A stretch of 64,000 nt of DNA from Alloacidobacterium dinghuense. GTDB lineage: Bacteria > Acidobacteriota > Terriglobia > Terriglobales > Acidobacteriaceae. A program made the position numbers and the translations under genes. Numbering within the stretch: the stretch's first letter is position 1; the number at the start of each line of letters is the position of its first letter. Below the pieces are notes generated by a model. The model was not told where the DNA came from and did not search any database. It saw nothing but the letters and a program-made list of their open reading frames with translations. The stretch spans positions 1,798,001 to 1,862,000 of the forward strand of contig NZ_CP060394.1 of the NCBI RefSeq assembly GCF_014274465.1. The letters run 5' to 3'. Of this stretch, positions 24,223-35,583 are shown piece after piece.

Positions 24223-25644
24223 TTAGGATGCCAGCTTTTGGTAAAGCAAGCCTCCCGTTTTTTCTCTGCGGATTTGTTCACGGATTCTAGCGAGACCGCC
24301 GTCGTCCGTCAAACGAGTGCGCAGAGTTTCTATCGGCTCACGCATTTGCAGCGAGAGCAATTCGAGTTCGCGATCCACTTCCGCATCTGTAACTTCGATT
24401 TTTTCCGCGTCGGCGATGCGGTCGAGCAGGAGCGAGCCCTTCACTTCGTTCAGGGCCGAGTCATGCTGCGCGTCGCGCAGACGATTGAAGTCGAGCTTGC
24501 GCATATCTTCTGTACGCATGCCCTGTTGCGCCAACGCGCGCAGGCCGCGGTCAAGACGCGCGTCAACCTGCTGCTGCACGAGCGATTCGGGAACAGGGAA
24601 TTGATACTTCGCGATGAGGGCTTCGACGATCTTGTCGCGCGTCTCGCCCTCAAGCCTGCGCTTCTTGTCGCTTGCAAGATGATCCTTCAACTTCTGCTTG
24701 AAGTCTTCAATGCCTTCGTACTCGCCAAGTTCCTTGGCGAATTCGTCGGTCAACTCGGGCTGGATCTTTTTCTTGATGGCCTTGACTTCGACGTCATAGG
24801 AAATGGTCTTGCCGGCGAGGCGGCGCTCGCCGAAATCTTCCGGATAGCTGACTTCAAACTTCAGCTCCTGCCCGGGCTTGGATCCGCGCAATGCTTCATT
24901 GAAGGCAGGCAGGGTGTTCTGGCCGCCGACTTCGATCATAACGTCGTCGCCGGTGATGGGCTGCTGGGCGGCGGCTTCGGTGGTTTCGGCTTCATTACTT
25001 TCGTTTTTGATTTCGCCGCGGAAGGTGATTTGCGCCCAGTCGCCGTCGACGAGAGTGCGATCTTCGGCGACCGGCTCCATGGTGGAGCGGGAGTCGCGGA
25101 CGCGATCAAGCTCGGCGTTCAACTCAGTGTCGGTGAGTTCGGTGTCCGGTTTCGCTACATGGACATCCTGATAGCCGTCAACGGAGATTTCCGGCAGGAT
25201 TTCGAAGACAGCCTTGAACTTGAGCGGCTGTCCGTCTTCGAGATGAAGGTCGGTGACCTGCGGCTGCGAGATGGGCCTGAGTCCTGCCTTGTCGATGGCT
25301 TCACGGAAATGCGTCGGCAGGACTGTCTCGACGACATCCTGGCGAAGACCGTCGGCGAAGCGGGAGCGGATGAGCGACTCGGGCACCTTGCCTGCACGGA
25401 AGCCGGGGATGCGCGCCTGTTTCTGATAACGCCTGGTAACGGTGCGAAATGCCTTGGATACTTCGTCGGCTGCAACCTCGATTTGGACTTCGCGCGTGCA
25501 TTCGGGGTTCAGGCTGGGGCCGTGGTGATGGGGCTCGTGATCGTGATCATGCGCGTGGCTGTGCTCGGTGCTCTCAGGAGCAGCGGCCTCGGGATTCGGA
25601 GTTGTTTCGATGGTGTCTGCTGAACTCAACGTAGTGCCTTCCAA
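24223..25644 (-). CDS. tig: Trigger factor with histidine-rich N-terminal extension
   Basis: A ribosome-associated chaperone. The ribosome-binding domain begins at NPECTREVQIEVAADEV, with the signature 'KQARIPGFRAGKVPESLI' (normally G-F-R-x-G-K); the PPIase-like domain ('LVDGDWAQITFRGEI', 'GQNTLPAFNEALRG') and the long helical C-terminal arm follow. The length of 473 is slightly above usual because of an extra 40-residue N-terminus with HSHAHDHDHEPHHH (about residues 28-41). This His/Asp-rich stretch is not part of the family and could bind Ni, Zn or Co. The start is a TTG at 25644; no ATG lies in frame near it. Confidence 0.93.
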   Translation of the reverse strand: MEGTTLSSADTIETTPNPEAAAPESTEHSHAHDHDHEPHHHGPSLNPECTREVQIEVAADEVSKAFRTVTRRYQKQARIPGFRAGKVPESLIRSRFADGLRQDVVETVLPTHFREAIDKAGLRPISQPQVTDLHLEDGQPLKFKAVFEILPEISVDGYQDVHVAKPDTELTDTELNAELDRVRDSRSTMEPVAEDRTLVDGDWAQITFRGEIKNESNEAETTEAAAQQPITGDDVMIEVGGQNTLPAFNEALRGSKPGQELKFEVSYPEDFGERRLAGKTISYDVEVKAIKKKIQPELTDEFAKELGEYEGIEDFKQKLKDHLASDKKRRLEGETRDKIVEALIAKYQFPVPESLVQQQVDARLDRGLRALAQQGMRTEDMRKLDFNRLRDAQHDSALNEVKGSLLLDRIADAEKIEVTDAEVDRELELLSLQMREPIETLRTRLTDDGGLARIREQIRREKTGGLLYQKLAS

Positions 25645-25856
25645 ATATCGTCGTTCAATGCAGAATGAGGGCAGGTTTCAGGGGAGATTGTCGCACCTAA
25701 GAGGATGCCCAGCGCGCAGCATAGAACGGTCTCTCATCTATGTTAAGTGCCTTATTGCATCCTTGCAAATGAAGCACCCTCAAGATGAAAGGGCTTGCCA
25801 GCGTGCTTCCTGCCGTCTTCTGAATTAAGCTGCGATACCTCGGCGAATCCGGATAC

Positions 25857-26168
25857 TTATTGACTGATTGCTACGGCCTTTGTACGCCTACAGGCGCCGG
25901 CTGAGCGCATCCATTTGCGCATCAGGGTCTCGGTCATGGCTTTCACCTGATCCCGCACTTCTGCCTGATTTTCATTCAGATGCTTAGCCTGAATCGCATC
26001 CGCCTTCGTGTCCTCGATGAGCCTGATGACCAGTGCCCGTGCCAGAATCCAGGCCTCAGCCTCGTCTTTTGTTTGAGCCAAAGCATCTTCAAGAGCATCA
26101 GCGTCCCAAGGCACACAGACAGGCTTATCGTCCGCCCGTTTAATCATTTCGTTACCCTCTACTGTCAT
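25857..26168 (-). CDS. Small hypothetical protein
   Basis: I recognise no family. The 103-residue protein is acidic and helical (DADALEDALAQTKDEAEAWI, 'RLIEDTKADAIQAKHLNENQAEVRDQVKAM') and ends in a short basic, Cys-containing stretch. GAGGA precedes the ATG at 26168 by about 9 bases. No signal peptide. The heptad-like spacing suggests a coiled coil. There are no obvious operon partners. Confidence 0.5.
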   Translation of the reverse strand: MTVEGNEMIKRADDKPVCVPWDADALEDALAQTKDEAEAWILARALVIRLIEDTKADAIQAKHLNENQAEVRDQVKAMTETLMRKWMRSAGACRRTKAVAISQ

Positions 26169-26314
26169 TTCGCGTATTCCTCCATGGTCGCGTGTATACG
26201 TCTGTTTACGGATTTCTCCCGTGAATCGCGAATACTGCCTCTAACAGCACGATGAGTTCCAAAACGGGCCAGAACGCGCTGTTGGCCTAAAGCGAGACGC
26301 AGATGGGTTTGGGG

Positions 26315-26566
26315 CTAGACTTCGACCGCTAATGGCTTCCGAACGTGGCTCACGAAGCGCTGATGCGCGGCGCCATAGACTTGAAAGTTGTTCCGGGCTT
26401 CGGCCAGGCTTAGCTCTCCGTTAACGGTGCCGCGCACAACATCGGCGTCGCTGTCGTCCTGGCCGTCGTCCTGCCACCAGCAGACGGGGCAGAGGCCGAG
26501 AGAGTCCGGAATGTCGAGTGTTTTGAAACCGCAGCAGAGGCAGCGCACACGCGCAAGTGTATCCAT
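26315..26566 (-). CDS. CPCC-type cysteine-rich small protein
   Basis: The 83-residue protein has two close cysteine pairs: RCLCCGF near residue 9 and 'LGLCPVCWWQDDGQDD' near residue 25-35. This matches the CPCC cysteine-rich domain, presumed to bind zinc. The C-terminal half ('NGELSLAEARNNFQVYGAAHQRFV') is typical for the same family. The function is unknown. It lies alone between small hypotheticals. Confidence 0.75.
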   Translation of the reverse strand: MDTLARVRCLCCGFKTLDIPDSLGLCPVCWWQDDGQDDSDADVVRGTVNGELSLAEARNNFQVYGAAHQRFVSHVRKPLAVEV

Positions 26567-26646
26567 ATGGTTTCAGACGCGATTTTTGGGCTGGAGTCGC
26601 GAAATTTTCGCGGTCGTAGCTTTCTGACTTGCCGAGATTTAGAGAT

Positions 26647-26678
26647 CCCAGGTCTCAGAATCGAGACCTGGGGCACCC
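26647..26678. repeat. Hairpin element with GGGGCACCC tail
   Basis: Same stem and loop as 15871; located just 3' of the membrane-protein gene at 26690. Confidence 0.85.
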
Positions 26679-26689
26679 TGGCATGGGTA

Positions 26690-27037
26690 CTATCCGCGCC
26701 ATTTGTCAGACCTGCCATTTGCGAAGTCTCTGTCGATCCTCTTTAGATTTGCGCCATACAGCCATTGGTTGAAAGTAGTGGCGGCTGCATATAACAACAG
26801 TAAAAATATGCACATTGAGGTCACGCCAAGTACTCGTCCCCACGTCTCCCACAACCGATGTAGCGCCTGCCCTGGGAAAAAGAAAAACCAAGTCCCCACA
26901 CTTATGACCAGTGCCAGCCCGAGATAACCGGTAGCGCGCCCCCATTTCTTGACCGTCTGATTGACTTCCCTCTGTGTCTGGCGATCCTCTTCATCTTCCG
27001 GCAGCCTCTGTCCTGTTCGGAGACTTTTGTCCTTCAT
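26690..27037 (-). CDS. Small membrane protein
   Basis: A protein of about 115 residues with a charged N-terminus (MKDKSLRTGQRLPEDEEDRQTQREVNQTVKKWG) and two hydrophobic helices ('YLGLALVISVGTWFFFFPG' and 'VTSMCIFLLLLYAAATTFNQWL'). The ATG at 27037 has GGAAGGG at suitable spacing; a GTG at 27043 is the alternative. No family recognised. A hairpin element follows its stop. Confidence 0.6.
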   Translation of the reverse strand: MKDKSLRTGQRLPEDEEDRQTQREVNQTVKKWGRATGYLGLALVISVGTWFFFFPGQALHRLWETWGRVLGVTSMCIFLLLLYAAATTFNQWLYGANLKRIDRDFANGRSDKWRG

Positions 27038-27106
27038 AATCACCCTTCCGGCCAGCCCCGCTCGTCTAGGAACAGGGCTATCATTCCCTCGCCTGTGTTG
27101 TGTTTC

Positions 27107-27370
27107 TTATTGGCACTCAGACGTGCCAGTTGTATTGCCCTTACTAACCGTGGCACTCGTCGTCGCACAAGGTGGCGGCGGCGCGGGCGGATTGCCGAAT
27201 AGATCCAAGAGCCAAAAAAAATCAATCGCCGTATGCGCAGGAGGCGTGCCGATTGCAGTTCCGACAACGATCTGAACTTCCTTGGCGACATTGCGTTGAA
27301 GAAGCTTCGCGTTGTATTTCTTCAGTTGCAGGTAGTGAAAGCCCTGTACCGTGGGGTGTAATCCCAGGTC
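27107..27370 (-). pseudogene. Startless open frame, probable truncated gene end
   Basis: This minus-strand frame is open for 87 codons to a TAA at 27107 and reads like protein: VQGFHYLQLKKYNAKL, then IVVGTAIGTPPAHTAI, DFFWLLDLFGNPPAPPPP, ending TSECQ. It contains no ATG, GTG or TTG before the conserved-looking part, and it begins inside a hairpin element (27363-27394). It looks like the C-terminal end of a lost gene. No family recognised. Confidence 0.45.
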
Positions 27371-27394
27371 TCAGAATCGAGACCTGGGGCACCC
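27363..27394. repeat. Hairpin element with GGGGCACCC tail
   Basis: Same stem and loop as 15871 and 26647. Its left arm coincides with the open edge of the truncated frame at 27107-27370, and it ends 5 bases before the aldose-epimerase stop. Confidence 0.85.
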
Positions 27395-27398
27395 TGGC

Positions 27399-28616
27399 TT
27401 ATTGTGCGGTTGATGGTAGTGGTGGCGGCACAAAGAGCGCGAGCTTGCACTTCCAGGTGACGGATTGGCCGGGCTTGAGGGTGACCATGCCGGTGTCCAT
27501 ACCATGCCATTCCTTGCCCCAGGGATCGGCGAAGTTGAACTGCTGCTCGATGGCGACGAAGCTCTTGTCAGGCGGCGCGTAGACCTGCACCGTCTTCATC
27601 TCAGGCGATTCACCTATAACGTTGATTCCGTATTTTGTTGCGGGATCGCTGAGGCCGACAACGATGTTGCCATCGGTGCGTTTCAGCCTGGAGAAGTTGT
27701 CGTCGAGGAACATGCTGCCGAGCGGCACGCCTTCGGGCTCATTGAAATCGTATTCGGTGTTTTTGACGGGAAGGAGCTTGCCGGTCGGAAAGACATCGTC
27801 GTAGTTGTTGACCTGCGCGTAGTCGTCTGCGGGAACATGCAGACGGGCCTGTGTGCGGTCTCCGCTGGGTAGGTTGAAGTATGGATGCCAGCCGATGGAC
27901 ATGGGCTCATCTTCATTGCCGACGTTCTTGGCGGTGATAGTGGCTTCGACTGCGTCTCCGCTGAGCGCGATGGAGAAGTTGAGGTCGGTTTGCGAGAGCC
28001 AGTAGCCGCCGAAGTTGCCTGCGTGGATGACGCCGGTGATGGTCTGGCCGTCGGCTGTGTTTTGCGTTTGCACGTCTTCGGCTTTGCTGGCGAGGATGAG
28101 GCCGTGGATAGCATGCTTGGGCGCGCCGGGCTTCTTGCCGGACCAGTTCGCGGGCAGGGTGAGAGTCTTGCCGTTCCATTCGGTGGTGAGGGTTTTGCCG
28201 TCAGCGGAGAGCTTGCCGATGATGCGATTCGGGTAGGGAACCAGGAAGGCTCCGCCGAAGGAGAAGCTGGCGTTGCCGTTTTGGTCGGCGGGGCCACCGT
28301 TGAGCTTGGCGGAGGCGTCTTCAATCGATGGGGAGGCGAAGACCTGGACTTCTCCTTTGCCGGGAATGTTGGCGGTGATCTGGAAGAGATTCATGCCGCG
28401 GCCCGGAAAGATGGTCGCCGTTAGAAACTCGGGCTTGGCGCCGTTGGATGTTGCGGTGCGTTGGAGCTTCACGACGTTTTCTCCGCCGATTTGAGTGGCT
28501 GCAGGCTGGGTTGCGGTTTCCTGCTGCGCAGTCGGGGCAGGCTTATTGCAGCCTGCTACCAAGAGCGACGCCGCTGCGGCAAGTGCCAGCACATAGCGTT
28601 CGAAGCGAACAAACAT
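27399..28616 (-). CDS. Aldose 1-epimerase-like lipoprotein
   Basis: The ATG at 28616 (GAGG about 9 bases upstream) opens with a lipoprotein signal: RYVLALAAAASLLVAGCN, with a clear lipobox LVAGC. The rest follows the galactose mutarotase fold: FPGRGMNLFQI, FLVPYPNRIIG, KHAIHGLI with the catalytic-type His, a conserved GWHPYFNLP with a second His, and 'IEQQFNFADPWGKEWHGMDTGMVTLKPGQSVTW' near the end. It would interconvert sugar anomers at the outer or inner membrane surface, though aldose epimerases are usually cytoplasmic. The substrate is unknown. Confidence 0.8.
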   Translation of the reverse strand: MFVRFERYVLALAAAASLLVAGCNKPAPTAQQETATQPAATQIGGENVVKLQRTATSNGAKPEFLTATIFPGRGMNLFQITANIPGKGEVQVFASPSIEDASAKLNGGPADQNGNASFSFGGAFLVPYPNRIIGKLSADGKTLTTEWNGKTLTLPANWSGKKPGAPKHAIHGLILASKAEDVQTQNTADGQTITGVIHAGNFGGYWLSQTDLNFSIALSGDAVEATITAKNVGNEDEPMSIGWHPYFNLPSGDRTQARLHVPADDYAQVNNYDDVFPTGKLLPVKNTEYDFNEPEGVPLGSMFLDDNFSRLKRTDGNIVVGLSDPATKYGINVIGESPEMKTVQVYAPPDKSFVAIEQQFNFADPWGKEWHGMDTGMVTLKPGQSVTWKCKLALFVPPPLPSTAQ

Positions 28617-28814
28617 AAATAGAGACCTCATGCATGATGCGAATTGGGAAACGTTTGCTTCGTCAATACATTCAGGAAACAAAGCGCACTCATTCTACGC
28701 GATGTGAAGGACTGCTAGAAGCAGGTCTCAAAAACCCAAGCCTCGGCAAATGGCACGAACGAGACTCGCCGTTGATGCGGGGCTGACACCGTTTTGCTGG
28801 AGCTACAAAACGAG

Positions 28815-29807
28815 CTATTTGCGAATGTACGTGGGCGATATGAGTGGTATCGCCACATCGAGAGGTTTGCCATTGAAAATGAGGCTTCTTCGATTGATCT
28901 CCCTTCTGAAAGCAAAATCAAGATAGAGGTCCGGGGTAACCGGTGACTGAGTGAGGCCTGTAGCAGAACCGAGGTATAGCAGAGCATCCCCTGGAACCCC
29001 CGAGCCTTGAATTTTAACCAGGAGGAAGTTCGCCTTGTGGCCTTCTGTACCAAGCAGGCGACTTCGCCACGCTTGGAGGTTTTGCTCGAAGGTTTCGGAA
29101 GACGCGTGATCCGGGAAACCGGTATATGCAGTAACTACAAAGAACGATCTTGGGTAGCTCTCTTCGACCAGAGATTGCAACGAGTCCAAGCCAAGGAAAT
29201 GGAACGACCCATAAATGACCAAGGCCTTCTTGCCTTTCGCAAGAATCTGAGTCTTGATAAGCTCTGCAGGATGCTGATCACGTTGTTGCGAGAGTGGCAG
29301 ATCCGCTAGAGTTTTGATTGTCGACCAATCGACCGGTGGCTCGCCAAGCCACACGTGGATTCGCTCAGCTAGCGGCAACCCTTCATTGACTGCACGGACC
29401 TGCGCGAAAAAATAAGGATACCCAACACTCATAACTGTAGGATTCCAGCCCACGGTATCGGTCCATACCCTCCGCAACTGTTCATAGGGAATATCTTCAC
29501 CGCCCGTATACCGATCAATTGTCTTTTGCTGAGCCGCGCCGCCAAATTCCACTACTACGTTGCCGACTTCCTTCGCGAATCTGGGATCCCGAATCAGATC
29601 GACATAAAAATCCTCTTCTTGGGAGAGCCCATGAGAATCACCGATGCCGATGACTGAATGAGTTTGAAACGCCGCAAAAATTCCGTCCGTAGCAGGCACA
29701 ACTGACTGGTTTGGCGAGCCTGAAGTCTGGGATTGCTGGCATACGAGATTGCCGCAAAAGACACCCAAAAGCACACTCGTCAGGATCAACATACGTTTAT
29801 TGGTCAC
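28815..29807 (-). CDS. Exported hypothetical, ChaN/EreA-like motifs
   Basis: A signal peptide (MTNKRMLILTSVLLGVFCG, cleavage near VCQQS) precedes a 300-residue domain. Motifs 'VIGIGDSHGLSQEEDFYVDLIRDPRF', 'GNVVVEFGGAAQQ' and 'ALVIYGSFHFLGL' resemble the E/D-x-H and H-containing loops of the ChaN/TIKI/erythromycin-esterase superfamily, in which His and acidic residues build the active site. The similarity is from motif shape only and no specific reaction is assigned. It is divergently oriented from the UDG gene, with about 260 bases between that hold no clear gene. Confidence 0.5.
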   Translation of the reverse strand: MTNKRMLILTSVLLGVFCGNLVCQQSQTSGSPNQSVVPATDGIFAAFQTHSVIGIGDSHGLSQEEDFYVDLIRDPRFAKEVGNVVVEFGGAAQQKTIDRYTGGEDIPYEQLRRVWTDTVGWNPTVMSVGYPYFFAQVRAVNEGLPLAERIHVWLGEPPVDWSTIKTLADLPLSQQRDQHPAELIKTQILAKGKKALVIYGSFHFLGLDSLQSLVEESYPRSFFVVTAYTGFPDHASSETFEQNLQAWRSRLLGTEGHKANFLLVKIQGSGVPGDALLYLGSATGLTQSPVTPDLYLDFAFRREINRRSLIFNGKPLDVAIPLISPTYIRK

Positions 29808-30067
29808 AAAAGCCTCATACTGCCGAAAGAGAATTGACGGCCGGATTCGAGCACGAAGTGAGGCCGATAGTCATTCAAAAAATCGGACCTATGGACTATG
29901 AGCTGAAGACTGAGCAAGTCTCACAGACGAGACTGCCAGATCGAGAACAAGTGCGAGTTACTTACAGCGACCGCCTCGGTGAGAAAGACGTTTTTAGCGA
30001 AGAAAGTGCTCACACTCTTGCGATCTGTAGGATACTCAGCTAACACAGCAGGAATTAGAATCGGGAT

Positions 30068-30778
30068 GTGCCCTCTCAACAACTATCTGGAAAAGATGCG
30101 CTGGCGGCGCTGAATGCGCGCATTGTTGTGTGCGAACGCTGTCCGCGGCTGCGAAGCTACTGCGCCGAGGTTGCGAAGAAGAAGCGCCGCGCGTACATGG
30201 ACTGGGAATACTGGGGGAAACCGGTGCCGGCGTTTGGTGATGCAAGGGCGCGTGTGCTGATTCTGGGACTTGCGCCGGGCGCGCATGGATCGAATCGCAC
30301 TGGAAGACCTTTTACCGGGGATGGCTCAGGGGATTTTCTGTATCCGGTGCTGTACGAGGCTGGATTTGCGTCGCAGCCGATTGCTACGTCGCGGGATGAC
30401 GGGATGAAGTTGCGCGATGCGCTGATTACGAGCGTAGGGCGGTGTGCTCCTCCGGATAACAAGCCGCTGCCGGAAGAGCTGGTGAATTGCTCGTCGTTTC
30501 TCGATGAGGAGATTGCGCTGCTTACGCGGCTGCGTGTTGTTGTTTGCCTGGGAAAGATTGCCTTCGATGGATTTGTAGCGCACCTGATTCGCACAAAGCA
30601 GATTGAGAAGCGCGGCGCTCTGCAATTCGCGCATGGCGCAGAGTATGCAGCGCCGGGGAATCGGTGGCTGCTTGCGAGTTATCATCCTTCACTGCAGAAC
30701 ACCAATACGGGGAAGCTGACGAAGGCTATGTTTCTGGATATCTTCAGGCGCGCGCGAGAGCTGGCTGAAAGGAAATGA
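30068..30778 (+). CDS. Family-5 uracil-DNA glycosylase (UdgB)
   Basis: Removes uracil, and in some members hypoxanthine or xanthine, from DNA at the start of base excision repair. Signatures: the 4Fe-4S cysteines C22, C25 and C32 in VCERCPRLRSYC with a fourth Cys in VGRC; motif 1 GLAPGAHGSNRTGRPFTGD with 'FLYPVLYEAGF'; motif 3 SYHPSLQNTNTGKLT. The absence of a polar Asp/Asn in the first motif (here APGAHG) is characteristic of family 5. The start is a GTG at 30068. It is a single gene. Confidence 0.93.
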   Translation: MPSQQLSGKDALAALNARIVVCERCPRLRSYCAEVAKKKRRAYMDWEYWGKPVPAFGDARARVLILGLAPGAHGSNRTGRPFTGDGSGDFLYPVLYEAGFASQPIATSRDDGMKLRDALITSVGRCAPPDNKPLPEELVNCSSFLDEEIALLTRLRVVVCLGKIAFDGFVAHLIRTKQIEKRGALQFAHGAEYAAPGNRWLLASYHPSLQNTNTGKLTKAMFLDIFRRARELAERK

Positions 30779-30914
30779 GCACGAGGCAGCAAAATGGTTG
30801 CTCGCTGTTTAAAAGATATACCTCGGCATCGTAGGCTTTGCGCGGGCATCTTTCGATCACAACGAACGCATCCCCCACTAGGGTGTAGAACTTCAAGTTC
30901 CGTGGAGGAATGAA

Positions 30915-31070
30915 ATGTTGATCGATGTTCTGATTATTATTTTGCTGGTAATGCTGATTGGCGCCTTTCCGGCGTGGCCTTACAGCCGCAACTGGGGCTA
31001 CTATCCGAGCGGCGGTTTGGGATTGATTCTGGTGATCGTGGTTGTGCTGTTACTGCTGCACGTTGTTTAA
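30915..31070 (+). CDS. DUF3309 small membrane protein
   Basis: A 51-residue protein with two hydrophobic helices (LIDVLIIILLVMLIGAF and GLGLILVIVVVLLLLHVV) separated by the typical WPYSRNWGYYPSGG loop. This is the DUF3309 pattern. GGAGGAA lies 6 bases before the ATG at 30915. The function is unknown; it is single-copy here and convergent with the DUF481 gene, with a palindrome between them. Confidence 0.85.
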   Translation: MLIDVLIIILLVMLIGAFPAWPYSRNWGYYPSGGLGLILVIVVVLLLLHVV

Positions 31071-31086
31071 CGTTCGCGCGCGAACG
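31071..31086. terminator. Palindrome between convergent genes
   Basis: CGTTCGCGCGCGAACG is a perfect 16-base palindrome immediately after the DUF3309 stop. It lacks a T run, so termination is likely but not certain. Confidence 0.5.
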
Positions 31087-31096
31087 ACAGCCTTAT

Positions 31097-32161
31097 TTAT
31101 TTCAGACCAAAAGTCCAGCTGAGCCCGGAGCTGCTTCCGTAGTCGCTTCCGGGCAGACCCGCCGGTGGACGATTGTCCCAGTTGCCATAGAACGAAGCAT
31201 TCCAGGTTAGATTGCCAAGAATCTTGACGTAGTACGATGCGTTCGTGTTGAAACGGACACGGCCCGGATCGGAGAGCGCAGGCAGAAGAACGCCGTTTAT
31301 GTCGAGGCTGGTTTTGCTGAATCTGAAAAACTTTGCGTCGGCGTAGATCAGTGCTGTTGCAATGCTTTGTTTTGTCCCAGCAGAAATCGTCTGCCCATAG
31401 GTTGTGTTTTGCCAGGCAGCGCCGCCGAGCAGGGCGATATGAGAACGGTTTGTATTTTTCACATAACGGCCGATCCCTCCGCCGACAGTGCTTTGCAGCG
31501 TGATTTGCTGTTCAGAGCTCTGCAGAAAGTCGCCGATGCCCGCATAGAACCAATTCTCCTTTGGCAGCAGGTGACCAGCGTAGAGGTTCAGTGAGTTGCG
31601 CGTCGACGTGGTCACGCCGGTGCTGGAGGAAAGGTTGGAACTGTAGTTGCTGGCGATGGTCCAACGTTCGCGCACATAGTTTACTTGCGAGCCCAGCGAA
31701 AACTGCGTGGATTCGTTGCCTTTTGAGTAGATCACCCCAAAACTTACTTCACCGTTAAATCGCTCCCAGAACCTGTCGGAGGTCGCAACCATTTGAACGA
31801 CCTGTGCACGGTCGACAACGGCGGTTTCAGGCGCTGGGATCTCGACGACCTCAATCTTTGCCGGACGGTCCGCCGGTGATTCCGGAGTCTTGAGTGTTCC
31901 CGTGTAGGAGTCGCCCGCCTCTGTGCGCACGACGAATAACTGCGTGCTTTCGAGGCGCGCCACTTTTGACCAATCGACGGAAGTCGTGCCGTCGATGTAA
32001 TCGAAGCTGACATAGAGCACTCCCGCGTCGAGGCCTTTGACTTCACATGTCATGCGGTCGCCATTCTTCATGACGAGAACATCTGTTTTGTCTCGTGCGA
32101 ACAGCGGTGCAGTGAGAATGAAAAGCAGAGCGGAACTGACAACGTTCATCCAGGGATTCAT
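31097..32161 (-). CDS. DUF481 outer-membrane beta-barrel protein
   Basis: A signal peptide (to about residue 22, LFARD) is followed by an N-terminal domain with a repeated 'VLVMKNGDRMTCEVKGLDAG' SH3-like region, then a DUF481 domain of about 220 residues. It is rich in alternating hydrophobic/polar beta strands (WTIASNYSSNL, HIALLGGAAWQNTTYG, SYYVKILGNLTWNASFYGNW) and ends on an aromatic residue, WTFGLK. DUF481 proteins form outer-membrane barrels, sometimes salt-induced. Transport substrate unknown. Confidence 0.85.
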   Translation of the reverse strand: MNPWMNVVSSALLFILTAPLFARDKTDVLVMKNGDRMTCEVKGLDAGVLYVSFDYIDGTTSVDWSKVARLESTQLFVVRTEAGDSYTGTLKTPESPADRPAKIEVVEIPAPETAVVDRAQVVQMVATSDRFWERFNGEVSFGVIYSKGNESTQFSLGSQVNYVRERWTIASNYSSNLSSSTGVTTSTRNSLNLYAGHLLPKENWFYAGIGDFLQSSEQQITLQSTVGGGIGRYVKNTNRSHIALLGGAAWQNTTYGQTISAGTKQSIATALIYADAKFFRFSKTSLDINGVLLPALSDPGRVRFNTNASYYVKILGNLTWNASFYGNWDNRPPAGLPGSDYGSSSGLSWTFGLK

Positions 32162-32593
32162 GCTGGACCTCTCAACATTGCATTCGGTTCAAAGGAGAAG
32201 AGCTGATGGCCGATAGTCTTAGGGGATGTTCGAGTGTGAGAGCTACGAGAAAGCATCGTTGAGAAAAACTCCATATCGACGATTCCTTCCAGCCTGCACT
32301 TCAGTTCCCGCGTGCGAGAGGCAACATTCCGGGGGACGATTCACACAGACTTGCCGGCTCCGACAAAGACTTTAGTCTTTGTCGGAGGAATACTAATGGA
32401 GTTTTGATGGCCGCGAGAAATGTCTCGAAGTCGCTGGGGCTATTGCGGGCAGGACTGCAGGGCTGTCCGGAGCAATATCGAGCTTGCGAAGCGCGGGACG
32501 CATGGAGGCATCGCGGTCAAGTTCGCCACTGACGCAGCCCGTTCGCGATCTGCCATGAAGAGAAGCAGAGTCAAGGGTTGCTAACACGCGTGC
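32162..32593. other. Spacer with one strong stem-loop
   Basis: No gene is supported. It should hold the promoter of the DUF481 gene and the end of the GH63-like transcript. A perfect stem-loop is present at 32358-32387; otherwise nothing specific. Confidence 0.5.
32358..32387 (-). terminator. Long perfect stem-loop downstream of the GH63-like gene
   Basis: A 13-bp perfect stem, CTCCGACAAAGAC / GTCTTTGTCGGAG, with a TTTA loop. There is no T run on the minus strand, so it may protect the mRNA end or terminate with another factor. Confidence 0.5.
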
Positions 32594-35338
<2,745 letters not shown>

Positions 35339-35583
35339 ATTTCTCTCCTTCCCGCATATCTTGCGCTTGAAGAGTTGCAGGCCAGAATGTAACAGGACTG
35401 GAACGAGATCAGTTGGCGCCGCTCTTCCTGCAGCCGAGGAATCCAGAACATGTTAGAAACTTATGGTCGCGCGTCAAACTGGCAATATTGACAGGTCTTT
35501 TATCCTGCCTTTTCTTTACCAGCGAATCGAAGATAGGCCGCCACTCTTAGAAAGTTGATGAAAACTGCGAGAATATTCCGCGC

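Noticed and set aside
20419-25623. Three long plus-strand frames opposite lon, clpX and tig
   Set aside because: Antisense shadows of conserved genes; no ribosome-binding sites or motifs.
27040-27291. 83-codon minus-strand frame ending in TGA next to the membrane-protein start
   Set aside because: Arg-rich with no recognisable pattern; the overlapping startless frame at 27107-27370 is more protein-like.
15871-27394. Repeated palindromes considered as a CRISPR array
   Set aside because: Copies are kilobases apart, lie in different spacers and have no regular spacer sequences or cas genes nearby.
29808-30067. 110-codon plus-strand frame partly in the spacer before the UDG gene
   Set aside because: It overlaps the opposite gene's signal-peptide region and shows no family pattern or ribosome-binding site.
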